A stretch of 64,000 nt of DNA from Adineta vaga (lineage: Eukaryota > Rotifera). Positions within the stretch are counted from its first letter, which is position 1. Every line of letters starts with the position of its first letter. The stretch spans positions 13,702,001 to 13,766,000 of the forward strand of contig CP075493.1 in the NCBI GenBank assembly GCA_021613535.1, read 5' to 3'. A program made the translations under genes and the position numbers. The notes under the pieces were generated by a model. The model was not told where the DNA came from. It did no database searches and saw only the letters and a list, made by a program, of their open reading frames with translations. This document shows positions 12,928 through 25,900 of the stretch, piece after piece.

Positions 12928-15900
12928 TTAAAAAACAACTCTTCTTGCTGGATATCCTTGATATTTTTCATATTTTTTTAAATGATCATCTTTCATAATT
13001 AATGTCAATGGATATAATATATTATTTCCATCTAAATGAGCACCAGATAGAACAATTGTATGTGGATACATGATTGTATTTTGACCAATTATACAAGATT
13101 TTAATTTGAATAAACGTTGTTCATATGTATGTGACTATAAAAGAGAAAATTTGTTTTAGTTGAAAAAGAAAATAAAACATACTTGAATATAAGCAAGATG
13201 TATTCGACAATTATCTTCAATAGTTACATATTTAAAATCATATAGAAGATGATAATCAGTGATAATTACATTTTGACCAATTTGACAACCCAAATAATTT
13301 AATAAAATAATATAAAATTGAGTGGATTCAAGAAATCGACCAATTAAAATGGAATATGATCGAATGAAATTTATTTTTATATTATTCATAAAATTGAATT
13401 GTTCATTGATGAATTTTTCAAATAAATAAACTAATATTGAATAAAATATTAGGAATAATAAAGAACTAATGAAAGGTATTGATGAACAAGATAAATATAT
13501 ATAAATAATTAAATATTTTTCAATACAAATTTGACATATTAATTGAAATATTGATTTTGATTTCATAGCCATTTTAATTCTATTCTTATCATTTTCATTT
13601 ATGACTAAAATAGAATAAGAATAAATCAAAAAAAATTCATTTGAAAAATTCATCTATCTTATTGTCTTTTGACGGAGTGGGTACCAAATCATATACTCTC
13701 TCAAGGTCTATAGATTTATCTTTCCTTCACACAAAAAACAAAATTCTATCAACATACTTTCTGGCAACTTGAATGGCATTTGTTTTGCTGGTATACCCAA
13801 TAGAATACGATTTGTTTCATTGCAATCAATTTCATTTGTTAAACGAGTTCCTGCTCCAATCATTGTATTATTAGATATCTTTGTTCCTGGATGTATTGTA
13901 CAACAATTTCCAATCATTGTATTATGATCAATTTGTATATCATCCGTTGAACAATAGAATGAATTTTCTGGATTTAAATTAAATGGTACAAATAAAACTT
14001 TGCCAACAGTTGTTAAATGATGATTTAGTTTCAATAAATTTGACGGATATTTTAAAAAGAAATTAAAATCCGCTATTTTTATTTGAGTTTGATCTTGAAT
14101 TATTGTACCTAACCATTGAAGTATTTTTGGATAGACATTATGATAACCATCAAAGAATTTAAATGAATAACCAAAACTATGAACAATTAATTGTCTTAAC
14201 CAAAATTTATGTACAAAATACCATGAATTCATATGAAAGCATCCTTTTTTAACATTACCAATACAATATTTTAATAAAATCAATGTGATTATAATGCATA
14301 GAAATGACCAGAGAATAAAACAAATTGAAAGAGAAAAAAAGAAATATATTTTTGAATAAAAACACATTTGAATAATTATTCCATGTAAACAAATAATAAA
14401 TATTAAACAAATCAATTGATAAAGACTTATTAATTTCGATTGATGAATGTTTTCATTAATAATTTGTTGATCATTTTGATTATGTTCATAACCATCAATA
14501 ATTACATGTGATTTAATATAACCAGTAACAGATGACATTGATTTAACAAAAACATTATTTTCCATATGAACACCATTGTATAACACTGATCGAATATCGA
14601 TTAAACAAGATGAACCAATTTGAATTCGATGAAGTTCATAAGTTGTTAGTTGATAAGATATTGATGTCATAACAACTTCAAATGATATGAATGTATTATC
14701 GTCAATATCTAGAAGTTCTGGTATATCAATTAATGTTGTATTAATAGAAACATTTTGTCCAATACGTGCACCACATAATCGTTAGGAATTATAATAAGAA
14801 GTACCAATTACATGTTCGAGCCAGAAGGAATTTAATTTCCATATTTGATGTATGAACCAGTAACGATAATATTTTAATGAAAATAAATTTTCTTTACCTT
14901 TACTTTGATTTCCACCTAAGAGATTTTTCCAAAAAATATAACTCATTAAATGCATAATTGGTACTAATATTAAATACAAAAAGATTGTTAAAAGACTATT
15001 ATTGGTTACATATGATGTTAAATTTGAAATGAAATATATTGGAAATAGAAAATTTACAACTAACATTATTACACCAATAGTTTCAATAATTAAATTTGGT
15101 TTCGGATATTGAATATCGTCATTAATCTCATTGTCTAGTTCAATAGATGATGATTCTATTAATGGTTGAAGAATCGTAGCTAATTGATGAATCGATGGAT
15201 TCGAATATAATAAATTAACATCCATATTAGCATAGATTTGTTCTCGAATTAATGTTAATAAATGCATTGCCATTAAAGAAGTTCCACCTAATTCAAAAAA
15301 GGATCGACAAATATTTATCGATGATGTTTTCGATAAATGAAACGATTCAATGAATAAATCATGTAATTTCTGTTCTAATTCAGTCGAACAAATTAATGAT
15401 CTTGGATCATTATTATCTTCAATTAATCGATCGAAATCTGGTTTTGGTAATTGTTTTCGATCGACTTTTCCATTTTGATTCAATGGAAATTGTTCCATAA
15501 ATATAAATAGAGATGGTATCATATATGGTGGTAAATATTCTTGACAATAATCTTTCATTATTTCATTTGTTAAATCTTTTGTATTTATTGTTTGAATATA
15601 ACCAATAAGATATTCATGATCATTACTTTTCATTACTAAACAATTACTGATGTGGAAAGACGACGATGATGATAATTTCATAATGATTTGTTCAATTTCA
15701 TTTAATTCAATTCTTTGACCACGTAATTTTATTTGAAAATCTTTTCGACCAATAAAATGAATCAAACCTTGTTTATCATATCGAACTAAATCTCCACTAC
15801 GATACCATTTCTCATTGTTTTGTTTATTTCCTATTTGGATGAGAACTTGTTGAGTTAGTTGTGATTGATTTAAATATCCAGAAAATACACCCTTTCCACC

Positions 15901-18900
15901 AATAAATAGTTCGCCAACAGAATCTGTTGGAATCTGTTGAAGATAATCATCGAGAATTAAACATTGATAACCAGGTAATGGTCGACCAATTGGAATTATT
16001 GAATGTTCATCTAGATTATCATAATTTGTAATCAATTGAATTGTACTAGTTATTGTTGTTTCTGCAGGCCCATAAAAATTATATAGATGACATTTTTCAT
16101 TCAGAAATGGAATGAGACTGTTTACTGTAGATGAATAAAGTTGTCCACCTCCTATTGAAACACGTTTAAGTGTTTGTAAGATATTTTGATTATTTCTCTG
16201 CCAATATTGACCTAATAATTTTGCGTAACTTGGTACCAAACTTATACGTGTAACTTGTTTTGATTGCATCAAATGTGATACATATTGAAAATCAAGATTT
16301 CCTTTGGAATGACATAAAACAAGTGTACCAGCAGAAGTTAATGTTCCTAAGATTTCTTCCATATGTACATCAAATGTACATTGTGATAATTGTAAATAAA
16401 TTACATTTGAATCGAATAATTTTGTTTCGAAATATGCATTTAGAGACAAGAGAAAATTTTCATGTTTTAATTGAATTATTTTTGGTATTCCAGTTGAACC
16501 TGATGTAAATATACAATAAGCGATAGAATGAGTTTTTATTGGAAATTCTTTCATTTTGAGATTTATTTGACTATTGAAATATATTTGTTCAATATTAATA
16601 AATGTACTTGATAATTCTGTTCGAATTTTGTCATCAAATTTATTTTCTGTTGATTGATGAATTAAAATATATTTCGATTTGGTTTCATTGATTAATAACA
16701 GTAAACGTTGTGGTGGATCATTTGGTGACAAAGGACAATAGATTCCACCACACATCAAGATCGATAAGATACCAATAATCATTTCAATTGATCGATCAAT
16801 ACATTGACAAACAATTTCTTCTGCTTTGATATCGAGTGAATGTGATACTAATTCAACATAATATAATAATTCACTATAAGTAAGTGATTGTTCATCTAAA
16901 ATGATGGATAATTTTTGTGAATATAATTGAGATTGATTAAGAAACAAATGATGAATATAATCAGATTTGAATTGATTTTTATAAGAATATGTTGGAAGAG
17001 TTAATCCATTTATTATTTCTTGTTCATATGGTAATATAAGCGATAATTCAATCATAGATTGTTGTTGTTTATTAAATGTTGAAGTAAATATTTGCTTTAA
17101 AAAGATCTCAAATCGTTGTGATATTTGTTCAATAGTTGAATGTTTAAATAAATCTGATGAATATTGAAATAGACAATTCATTGTATTTTCATATGAATCA
17201 AAATTAATAGTTAATAAAAAATCAAATTTCGAAATAAATAATTCATTTGTATCATTATTCATCAATGAAAATGTTTCAGTATTTGATAATGAATTAAATA
17301 GAAATGGTATGATTTCTGATATTAAAATTTGTTTTTCTCGATAAATTTCAACTATTTCTTGATAGGGTAAATATGAATATTCCATTATGTTAATAACTAT
17401 ATTTCGTATTTGTTTCATAGTTTTATCGAATGTTTCTTGCGGTTGTATTTGAATATGACATGGTAATATGTTAACAAACATTCCAATCATTGTTTCAAGT
17501 TCTTGTCGATAACGATTTGCATGAATTAAATGTAAACAAATATGTTTTTCATTATGAATTAATTTAAATAAAAATATGAAATAACAAGTTAAACATAATT
17601 GAAATAATGTTAATTTATATTGATTTGAATAAATAATCATTTCATTAATTAACTTTTCATCTAAATCTATTTTAACAAAGGAACCAAAACCAGATCTTTG
17701 TTTTTTACTTGATTTCAAATGATAATCATATGGTAGGGATAATTGATTATATTCAGTAGAATTTTCATTGAGCAATTTTAACCAAAAATCTTTTGCTTGA
17801 ATCATATTCATTTGTCTTTCATACTGTGCATAATCAATATAATTTAATGATTGTTCACTAAGATGAAATTTTTCATGATAGAAAACCATTTGAAAATCAT
17901 TTAAAAATATATCAAAAGAATAACCATCAAATGCAATATGATGAATATTAAATATTATATAGTCGTCATTATTCTTCACTTGTTTTATTAAATGACAACG
18001 AAATACAAGACCTTGTTTTAAATTAAAATAATTTGTCGTTTGTTCATTGTTCAAGATTTTCCTTAATTCATTTTCATAATCATCAACAATTGTGGTCATT
18101 TCAAATATATAACATGTCGATGTTAATGGTTGAATTCTTTGTTTTAAACAATTATCTTTTGATGAATAGATTAATGCTGTACGCAATACAGAATGTTTTT
18201 CAAGTAAAAATTCTAAACTTCTACGTAGATAATCAATTGATATTTCTTTTCCATGATCTTTCCTGATTTTATACAAATATGGCATATTATAAATTGCTAA
18301 TCGATTATTTTCATCTTCTTTTGAAAATCTCATCTGTTCATCTAACCAAATACGTTCTTGTGCATACGATGCTTCACCTTCAATTATATTTAATGTTTTC
18401 CAACAAACACTTTCTTCGAACACTCTATTCTTTGATAAAGATATCAGCTTTGCATGTTGTTTTATAGTTGATTCAACAAATAGTTCAGAAATTTGTCCAT
18501 TGAAATCGAATTTCATTTGATATTTTGAAAATAATTTCATTAATAACAAAGAATTTCCACCTAATGAAAAGAATGAGGTTGTCATCGATATTTTATCTCT
18601 CTCAAACATTTCACACCATATTTCATAGATTTCATTTTCTAATCGTGTTTTCGGTTCATCATTGAGGTCGTTTAACAATGTTAATAACAAATGATGATCT
18701 ATTGATAACAATTGTTTTCGATCGATTTTTCCATTTTGATTCAATGGAAATTGTTCCATAAATATAAATAGAGATGGTATCATATATTGCGGTAAATATT
18801 CTTGACAATAGTCTTTCATTATTTCATTTGTTAAATCTTTTGTATTTATTGTTTGAATATAACCAATAAGATATTCATGATCATTACTTTTCATTACTAA

Positions 18901-21900
18901 ACAATTACTGATGTGGAAGGACGACGATGATGATGATTTCATAATAATTTGTTCAATTTCATTTAATTCAATTCTTTGACCACGTAATTTTATTTGAAAA
19001 TCTTTTCGACCAATAAAATGAATCAAACCTTGTTTATCATATCGAACTAAATCTCCACTACGATACCATTTCTCATTGTTTTGTTTATTTCCTATTTCGA
19101 TGAGAACTTGTTGAGTTAGTTGTGATTGATTTAAATATCCACAAAATACACCCTTTCCACCAATAAATAGTTCGCCAACAGAATCTGTTGGAATCTGTTG
19201 AAGATAATCATCAAGAACTAAACATTGATAACCAGGTAATGGTCGACCAATTGGAATTGATGAGAAATGTAGATCATCTTTTGTAATTAAATGATATGTT
19301 GAATCGATAGTACATTCAGCAGGTCCATAAAGATTTATTAGCTGACAACTGCTAGGAAGATAGTTGAATAGTTTTCTCACAAGTTCACTCTTAATTGCTT
19401 CACCTAAAATATATACAGTACGTAGGTTTTTGTGAACAATAAGATAGTTAGTTTAAATACCTGAAGAGCAGCATATTCGAAGAGATTGAAAACACTGCAA
19501 ATCAGTATTCTCTGATGTTTTCTGTCGTTCTATTAAATAATCAATTAGAATGTTGAAATGCGTCGGAACACTGTGCATATAAGTTGCTTGATGACAATCG
19601 ATGGTTTTCGCTAAATAACTCAAATCTAAATTTCCATTCGGTTTCAGCATAATTAAACATGAACCAATTACTAAACTGCCTAATATTTCTTGAACATGAA
19701 TATCAAATGAACAAGGAGTTATTTGTAACATTGTATCTGAACTATTGAACATATTGAGTTGATTTAAAATTCGAATACAAAAAACGAAATTTCTATGAGA
19801 AATTTGAGCCTATCAATGGAAACAACGGTATTAACGATTATATTACAACTAAAAAAGTTATGTAAACATACGCCTTTAGGTAGACCAGTTGAACCTGATG
19901 TAAATATACAATAAGCAATATCTTCGATTATTTGTTTATGTGACAACAACTCAAAATCATGTTTACTGTTGTTGTTCATTAATATTTCGTGTTGAATATT
20001 GATACAGTTTGTTTTGGAAAATAGTTCATTAAATTTTCGTTTTGTAAGTTCATGATAAAGAACATGCTTTGCTTTTGTCTCATTAATTAATGAAAATAAA
20101 CGTTGTTGTGGATCATTTGGTGACAAAGGACAATAGATTCCACCACACATCAAGATCGACAAGATACCAATAATCATTTCAATCGATCGATCAATACATT
20201 GACAAACAATTTCTTTTGCTTTGATATCAAGTGAATGTGATAGTAATTCAACATAATATAATAATTCACTATAAGTAAGTGATTGTTCATCTAAAATGAT
20301 TGATAATTTTTGTGAATATAATTGTGATTGATCAAGAAATAAATGATGGATAGGTCGAATTTGATCAAGAGATCGTTCTGATCTGATGTTGCTGCTGATG
20401 GATTAAGCTGATCAATGAGTTGTTGTTCATGTGGTAAAATAATAGATAATTCATAGATCGATTGTTTTTGTCGATGAAATAATTGTCTGAGTAACAAATG
20501 AAATCGTTGTGATATTTCCATAATAATTTCATGTTGAAATACATCAATTGCATATTCAAATGAAATATCTATATGATTTTTCTCCAAATAATGATTAATA
20601 TTTAATGTTAAATCAAATTTCGTTATATTTATTTGTTGTTTATTATTTATTTTCTCATCATAATTTTCTAAAGTAGTGTTTTCAGCAATCTTAAATGTTG
20701 ATTGATTTTGAATTTCATGAAATAAAAATATTGTTTGAATAAAAGGTAGAGATTGCTGTTGAACATGAGAATGAAGTTTGAGAATTTCTTGATAAGGTAA
20801 ATATCCATGTTGTAGGATATCAAATAATAATGATTGAATTTGTTTTAAAATCTCATCAAATATTTGTGCTGGTTCAATTTGAAAACGAAATGGTAATGTA
20901 TTAACAAACATTCCAATCATTGATTGTGTTTCATAATGATAACGATTTGCATTGAGAAAACCAATACATAAATCTTGTTGTTGTGTCAATTTATATAAAA
21001 ATATAAAGTAACAAGTTAACATCAATTGAAATAATGTACATTGAGTTTGTTTTGAATATTTGAGAATTTCTTCAATTAAATCATTTTCGAGTGAAATGTT
21101 AATATGAGAACCAAAACCGGATCTTTGTTTTGATGCTTTTTTTATTTGATTCGAAGTTGAGAGTAAATTTAGTTGTTGACTCGAATCATAATTATTTAAT
21201 AAATTTGTCCAAAAGTTTCTCGCATTTGTCATATCCATATCTCGTTCGTGTTGTGAATAATCAATGTAATGAAATTCTGTTTTCTCAAGATCTTCATTTT
21301 CATATGCAAGTTGAAAATCCTTGGAAAATATTTCTCGAGAATAACCATCAAATGCGATATGATGAATATTAAATATAATAAAATCATTTTCAATTAAGTC
21401 GACTTCATCATTGTTTTCTTCTTCTTCTTCTTCTTGTTGGTATTTGATCAGATGACAACGAAATACATGTCCTTTTTGCAGATTAAAATAATTTGATTTT
21501 CTTGCATCTATTAGAATGTGATTTAATTCATCTTGATTATCTATTCTTTGGATTAGAAAATCATACGGTTTAAATGTCAATGGTTCCACTCGTTGTATCA
21601 GACATTCTTTTTCTTCATTATACCAAAGACTTGAGCGTAATACATCATGTTTTGTTAGTATACATTCAATTGCAATTTTTAACTTCTCAATCGATATTTT
21701 ACCTTGTTTTACTCGAAATATTATTGGCATATTATAAACTGCTAATCGATTTTTTTCATCTTCTTTTGAAAATCTCATCTGTTCATCTAACCAAATACGT
21801 TCTTGTGCATACGATGCTTCACCTTCAACAATATTTAATGTTTTCCAACAAACAGTTTCTTCGAACAATCTATTCTTGGATAAAGACACCAGTTTTGCAT

Positions 21901-24900
21901 GTTGTTTTATAGTTGATTCAACAAATAGTTCAGAAATTTGTCCATTGAAATCGAATTTCATTTGATATTTTGAAAATAATTTCATTAATAATAAAGAGTT
22001 TCCACCCAATGAGAAGAATGATGTTGTCATCGATATTTTATCTCTCTCGAACATTTCACACCATATTTCAGAGATTTCATTTTCTAATTGTGTTTTCGGT
22101 TCATCATTGAGATCGTTTAACGATGTTAATAACAAATGATGATCTATTGATAACAATTGTTTTCGATCGACTTTTCCATTTTGATTCAATGGAAATTGTT
22201 CCATAAATATAAATAAAGATGGTATCATATATTGTGGTAAATACTCTTGACAATAATCTTTCATTATTTCGTTTGTTAAGTCTTTTGTATTTATTGTTTG
22301 AATATAACCAATAAGATACTCATGATCATTACTTTTCATTACTAAACAATTACTGATGTGGAAAGAGGACGATGATAATTTCATAATAATTTGTTCGATT
22401 TCATTTAATTCAATTCTTTGACCACGTAGTTTTATTTGAAAATCTTTTCGACCAATAAAATGAAGCAAACCTTGTTTATCATATCGAACTAAATCTCCAC
22501 TACGATACCATTTCTCATTGTTTTGTTTATTTCCTATTTGGATGAGAACTTGTTGAGTTAGTTGTGATTGATTTAAATATCCAGAAAATACACCCTTTCC
22601 ACCAATAAATAGTTCTCCAACAGAATCTGTTGGAATCTGTTGAAGATAATCATCAAGAACTAAACACTGATAACCAGGTAATGGTTGACCAATTGGAATT
22701 GATGAGAAATGTAGATCATCTTTTGTAATTAAATGATATGTGGAACCAATGGTACATTCTGAAGGACCATAGAAATTAAATATATGGCAGTTGGGTGATA
22801 GATATTCCATTATCTTTTCTACAGTCTTTCCTAGGACAGTTTCTCCTTGAAGAAAGAAAATTTAAGTTCGGAAATAGATTTGGTTTTTATCTTGTGTACT
22901 TACCTCCAGTGAGTAAACATCGTAGGGTGTTAAGCATATTTTTAGGATTGGCATTATACAGAGTTTCTATATATTGACATAACAGTAGCAACACAGATGG
23001 TACTAAGAAGATAAATGTAATTGTTTTCTGTTCAATTAAATCGACTAAATAATTGATATTTAAATGACCATGTCTATGTAGCATTATAATAGTTGCTCCA
23101 AAGGTTAAACTACCCAATATATCTAGTAGATGAAAATCAAATGAACATTGTGATATTTGAAGAACCATATCATTCGAGTTTAGCATATTAGAAAGCTTGA
23201 ATGATTCTCTTATCACTGTAAAATTTTTATGAGTAAATTGACCCTAAAACAATAGTGAAAAAGAAATAAGAATTTATGTACATCCAATTTGGACAATAAT
23301 CTGATAATCGATCTATATCTGAGTATTGTCGTATGTTTTCTATCTTACCGCTTTTGGTAGTCCAGTTGAACCTGAAGTAAATAAAATATACGCAACATCA
23401 TCTTCCGATATATTTATATTCGTCAAATTATTGGCTTTTATCATGGAAAATCTTCCATCAAAGATAACTTGTTCAATGGAAATGAACTGAAATGTTTGAT
23501 TATTTTCATGTTCATAATGTACAGTATTGAACTTTTCTTGTGATAAATAATGAACAAGAATACAAGTCGAGTTTGTCTCTTTAATTAATGAAAATAAACG
23601 TTGTTGTGGATCATTGGATGACAAAGGACAATAGATTCCACCACACATCAAGATCGATAAGATACCAATAATCATTTCAATTGATCGATCAATACATTGA
23701 CAAACAATTTCTTTTGCTTTGATACCAAGTGAATGTGATACTAATTCAACATAATATAATAATTCACTATAAGTAAGTGATTGTTCATCTAAAATGATGG
23801 ATAATTTTTGTGAATATAGTTGAGATTGATCAAGAAACAAATGATGAATAGGTTGAATTTGTTCAAGAGATCTTTTTGATGCTGATGTTGCTGCTGATGG
23901 ATTAAGCTGATCAATGAGTTGTTGTTCATGTGGTAAAATAATGGATAATTCATAGATTGATTGTTTTTGTTGATGAAACAATTGTTTGAGTAACAAATGA
24001 AATCGTTGTGATATTTCCATAATAATTTCATGTTGAAATAGATCAACTGCATATTCAAATTGAACGAATATTTTTCTTTGTTTTAGAATATCGTATTTTA
24101 TAACTAATGATAAATCAAATTGTGATAGACCAATATTGTCTTGATTATTATATATATCAGTTAATTTCTGTAATATTGTTTGATTATTATTTAAAAGAAA
24201 ATCAGTTTTTTCTACAATTGGCAAAAGTTGAAGAGTTGTTTGTATAAATGATAATAATGAATGATTTCTTTGAGAAAATTGAAGAATTTCTTGATAGGGT
24301 ACATGAGCATAATTCATTATTTGTAAAAATGTTGCTTTTAGTTTCTCAGCTATTTCTTCAAACGTCTGTTTTGGTTCAATTTGAAAACGAAATGGTAATG
24401 TATTAACAAACATTCCAATCATTGATTGTGTTTCATAATGATAACGATTTGCATTGAGAAAACCAATACATAAATCTTGTTGTTGAGTTAATTTATATAA
24501 AAATATAAAGTAACAAGTTAACATCAATTGAAATAAAGATAAATTCATTTGATTCATTTGTTGAATAATTTGTTCAACTAATTCTTCTTCTAATTCAAAA
24601 CTGATTAGTAATGCTAGACCTGATCGATCACCTTCAGTTTTTGACGATAAAGAAGAATATGGTATTGGTAATTTTTGATTAAAATCATAATTCGAAAATA
24701 AGTCTCTCCAAAATGAACTTAAATGATGATGATCATTTTTAAATAATTCTTCTTCATAAACACTATAATCAATATATTGTAAATCTTCTTTATGAAAATA
24801 ATTTCCATCCAGATTATCATAAAAAGATTTTAAACTATTTAATAATAAAAGAAATGATGAAGCATCAAAAACAATATGATGTAAATTCAACATAATAATA

Positions 24901-25424
24901 TCATCTTTATTAAGTGTATCATTATCATTATTATTTAATTTTATTATATGACATCGTAGAACAAAACCATTATCCAAATCAAAATAATTTCTTTTCCATT
25001 CATTAGACAACAATTCTTTTATAAATTCATCATTCATTTTATCATATGTTGTTAGTTGAAATAAGTAATATTCATCATGTTCAATGTCATCTAATTTATT
25101 TGGTAGTAATTTAATATGTTGTTCTAAATGATTAGTATTTGAATTATATTTATATGCTGTTCGTAAAACGGAATTATATTTAATTACATTTAATAATGCG
25201 AAACGAAAACGTTGAATAGATAAAGTACCATGATTGATTTGAAATATTGCTGGAACATTATAAACTGGTGATGTTTGATGAAAATAAAGTTTTTCATGTA
25301 ACCAAATACGTTGTTGAGCATAGGAAGCATTAGCTTTTGTTAAATTTGTTTTCTTTATTTTTATATTTTTAGCTGATGTTTCATTTGTAATGATACGCTT
25401 TCGTTTGATTGCGGCGATATTCAT
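12928..25424 (-). CDS. Trimodular NRPS with Pls/PosA-type membrane terminal domain; frame broken twice
   Basis: Exons 25424-23349, 23243-22904, 22845-19872, 19809-19461, 19403-13731, 13604-13183 and 13134-12928 give about 4,013 codons once one lost base is allowed for. Order: C1 (HHIVFDA about 179), A1 (TSGSTGLPK, NFYGPSE, YRSGDL, NGKVDR), T1 (LGGNSLL), C2 (HHIAFDG), A2 (TSGSTGLPKG, NLYGPAE), T2 (LGGNSLL), C3 (HHIAFDG), A3 (TSGSTGIPK, NFYGPAE), T3 (LGGTSLM about 3288), then several TM segments and hexapeptide repeats matching the terminal domain of bacterial Pls/PosA synthetases. Each A domain activates an amino acid and T carries it; three C domains imply an acylated tripeptide. Lesions: a one-base deletion near 20381 within A2, and an in-frame TAA at 14782-14784 (about codon 3453). 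Introns and AT-rich codon use match the neighbours, so it is resident, though the family is bacterial/fungal in origin. Confidence 0.92.
14782..14784 (-). other. In-frame TAA within the NRPS terminal domain
   Basis: The frame reads GTSYYNS, TAA, then RLCGARIGQNVSI and continues open in the same frame through 13731. The downstream residues match the continuation expected for Pls-type domains, so a single sense codon has become TAA. Without read-through the product would lose about 560 residues, including all hexapeptide repeats. The next base is C (TAA CGA), not a known strong read-through context. Confidence 0.75.
20370..20390 (-). other. One-base deletion shifting the NRPS frame at the start of A2
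   Basis: Module 1 (plus strand near 23880) reads GATGCTGATGTTGCTGCTGA where module 2 reads GATCTGATGTTGCTGCTGA; the surrounding DNA is nearly identical. The lost base moves the frame between the C2-A2 linker (ending NPSAATS) and the A2 core, whose frame then continues correctly to 19872. The site is not a homopolymer run. Confidence 0.8.
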
Positions 25425-25775
25425 TGTTTTATTTTTACACTTCGGAAAAGAAATTTTTACTCTATTAAATGCAATTGATTATTTATAGGGATTTCATATT
25501 GGTAAACAACACGCAGTATCCTACACATATTACATAGAGTGGGGAACACCTACGTATACTTATATTTAGTAGTTATACGTTGAATGACGAAAATAACATT
25601 GATACAAACAAAAGAAAACGTGAGTCATAATAGTTCGTAATAGAGATACGGACATTTTATGCTCAAGAGAAACCCCACGTGTAACACTCAGTTTTTAATG
25701 GGATATATCGCAGGTTGTAAAGTTCGACGAGTTAAGTTTTATAGTGTGTTTCGTTTTTCCCCATAGAGTTGTTAC

Positions 25776-25900
25776 AGGATAAATTAAAATCTAGGGAAAT
25801 TTAAAATATTCCTAAAAATAGCTAGGAAGAATTGAAATATCAATATTAAAAATGTCTTCTTCAAGAATATTTTAAATTTTCTTGAATTTTAATTTATCCT
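25776..25900. repeat. Foldback / MITE-like inverted repeat
   Basis: The left arm at 25776-25813 begins AGGATAAATTAAAATCTAGG. The right arm at 25863-25900 is its near-perfect inverse (about 32 of 38 positions by eye), ending TTTTAATTTATCCT. A loop of about 50 nt lies between. No obvious target duplication is seen. It could be a non-autonomous DNA element or a chance AT-rich palindrome; the arm length argues against chance. Confidence 0.55.

Noticed and set aside
13605-13730. Two further in-frame stops (13708 and about 13660) between the parts of the NRPS terminal domain
   Set aside because: They fall inside a plausible 126-nt intron (donor GTGAAGG at 13730, acceptor TTCTATTTTAG before 13604) whose phases fit, so they were not counted as lesions.
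16260-22977. Plus-strand frames within the NRPS locus
   Set aside because: They are shadows of the minus-strand synthetase frame and show no protein-like conservation.
3479-25424. Bacterial or fungal contamination as the source of the NRPS/PKS locus
   Set aside because: Spliceosomal introns of the same kind as in neighbouring genes, the same AT-rich codon use and contiguous rotifer-type genes on both sides argue for residence in the animal genome.
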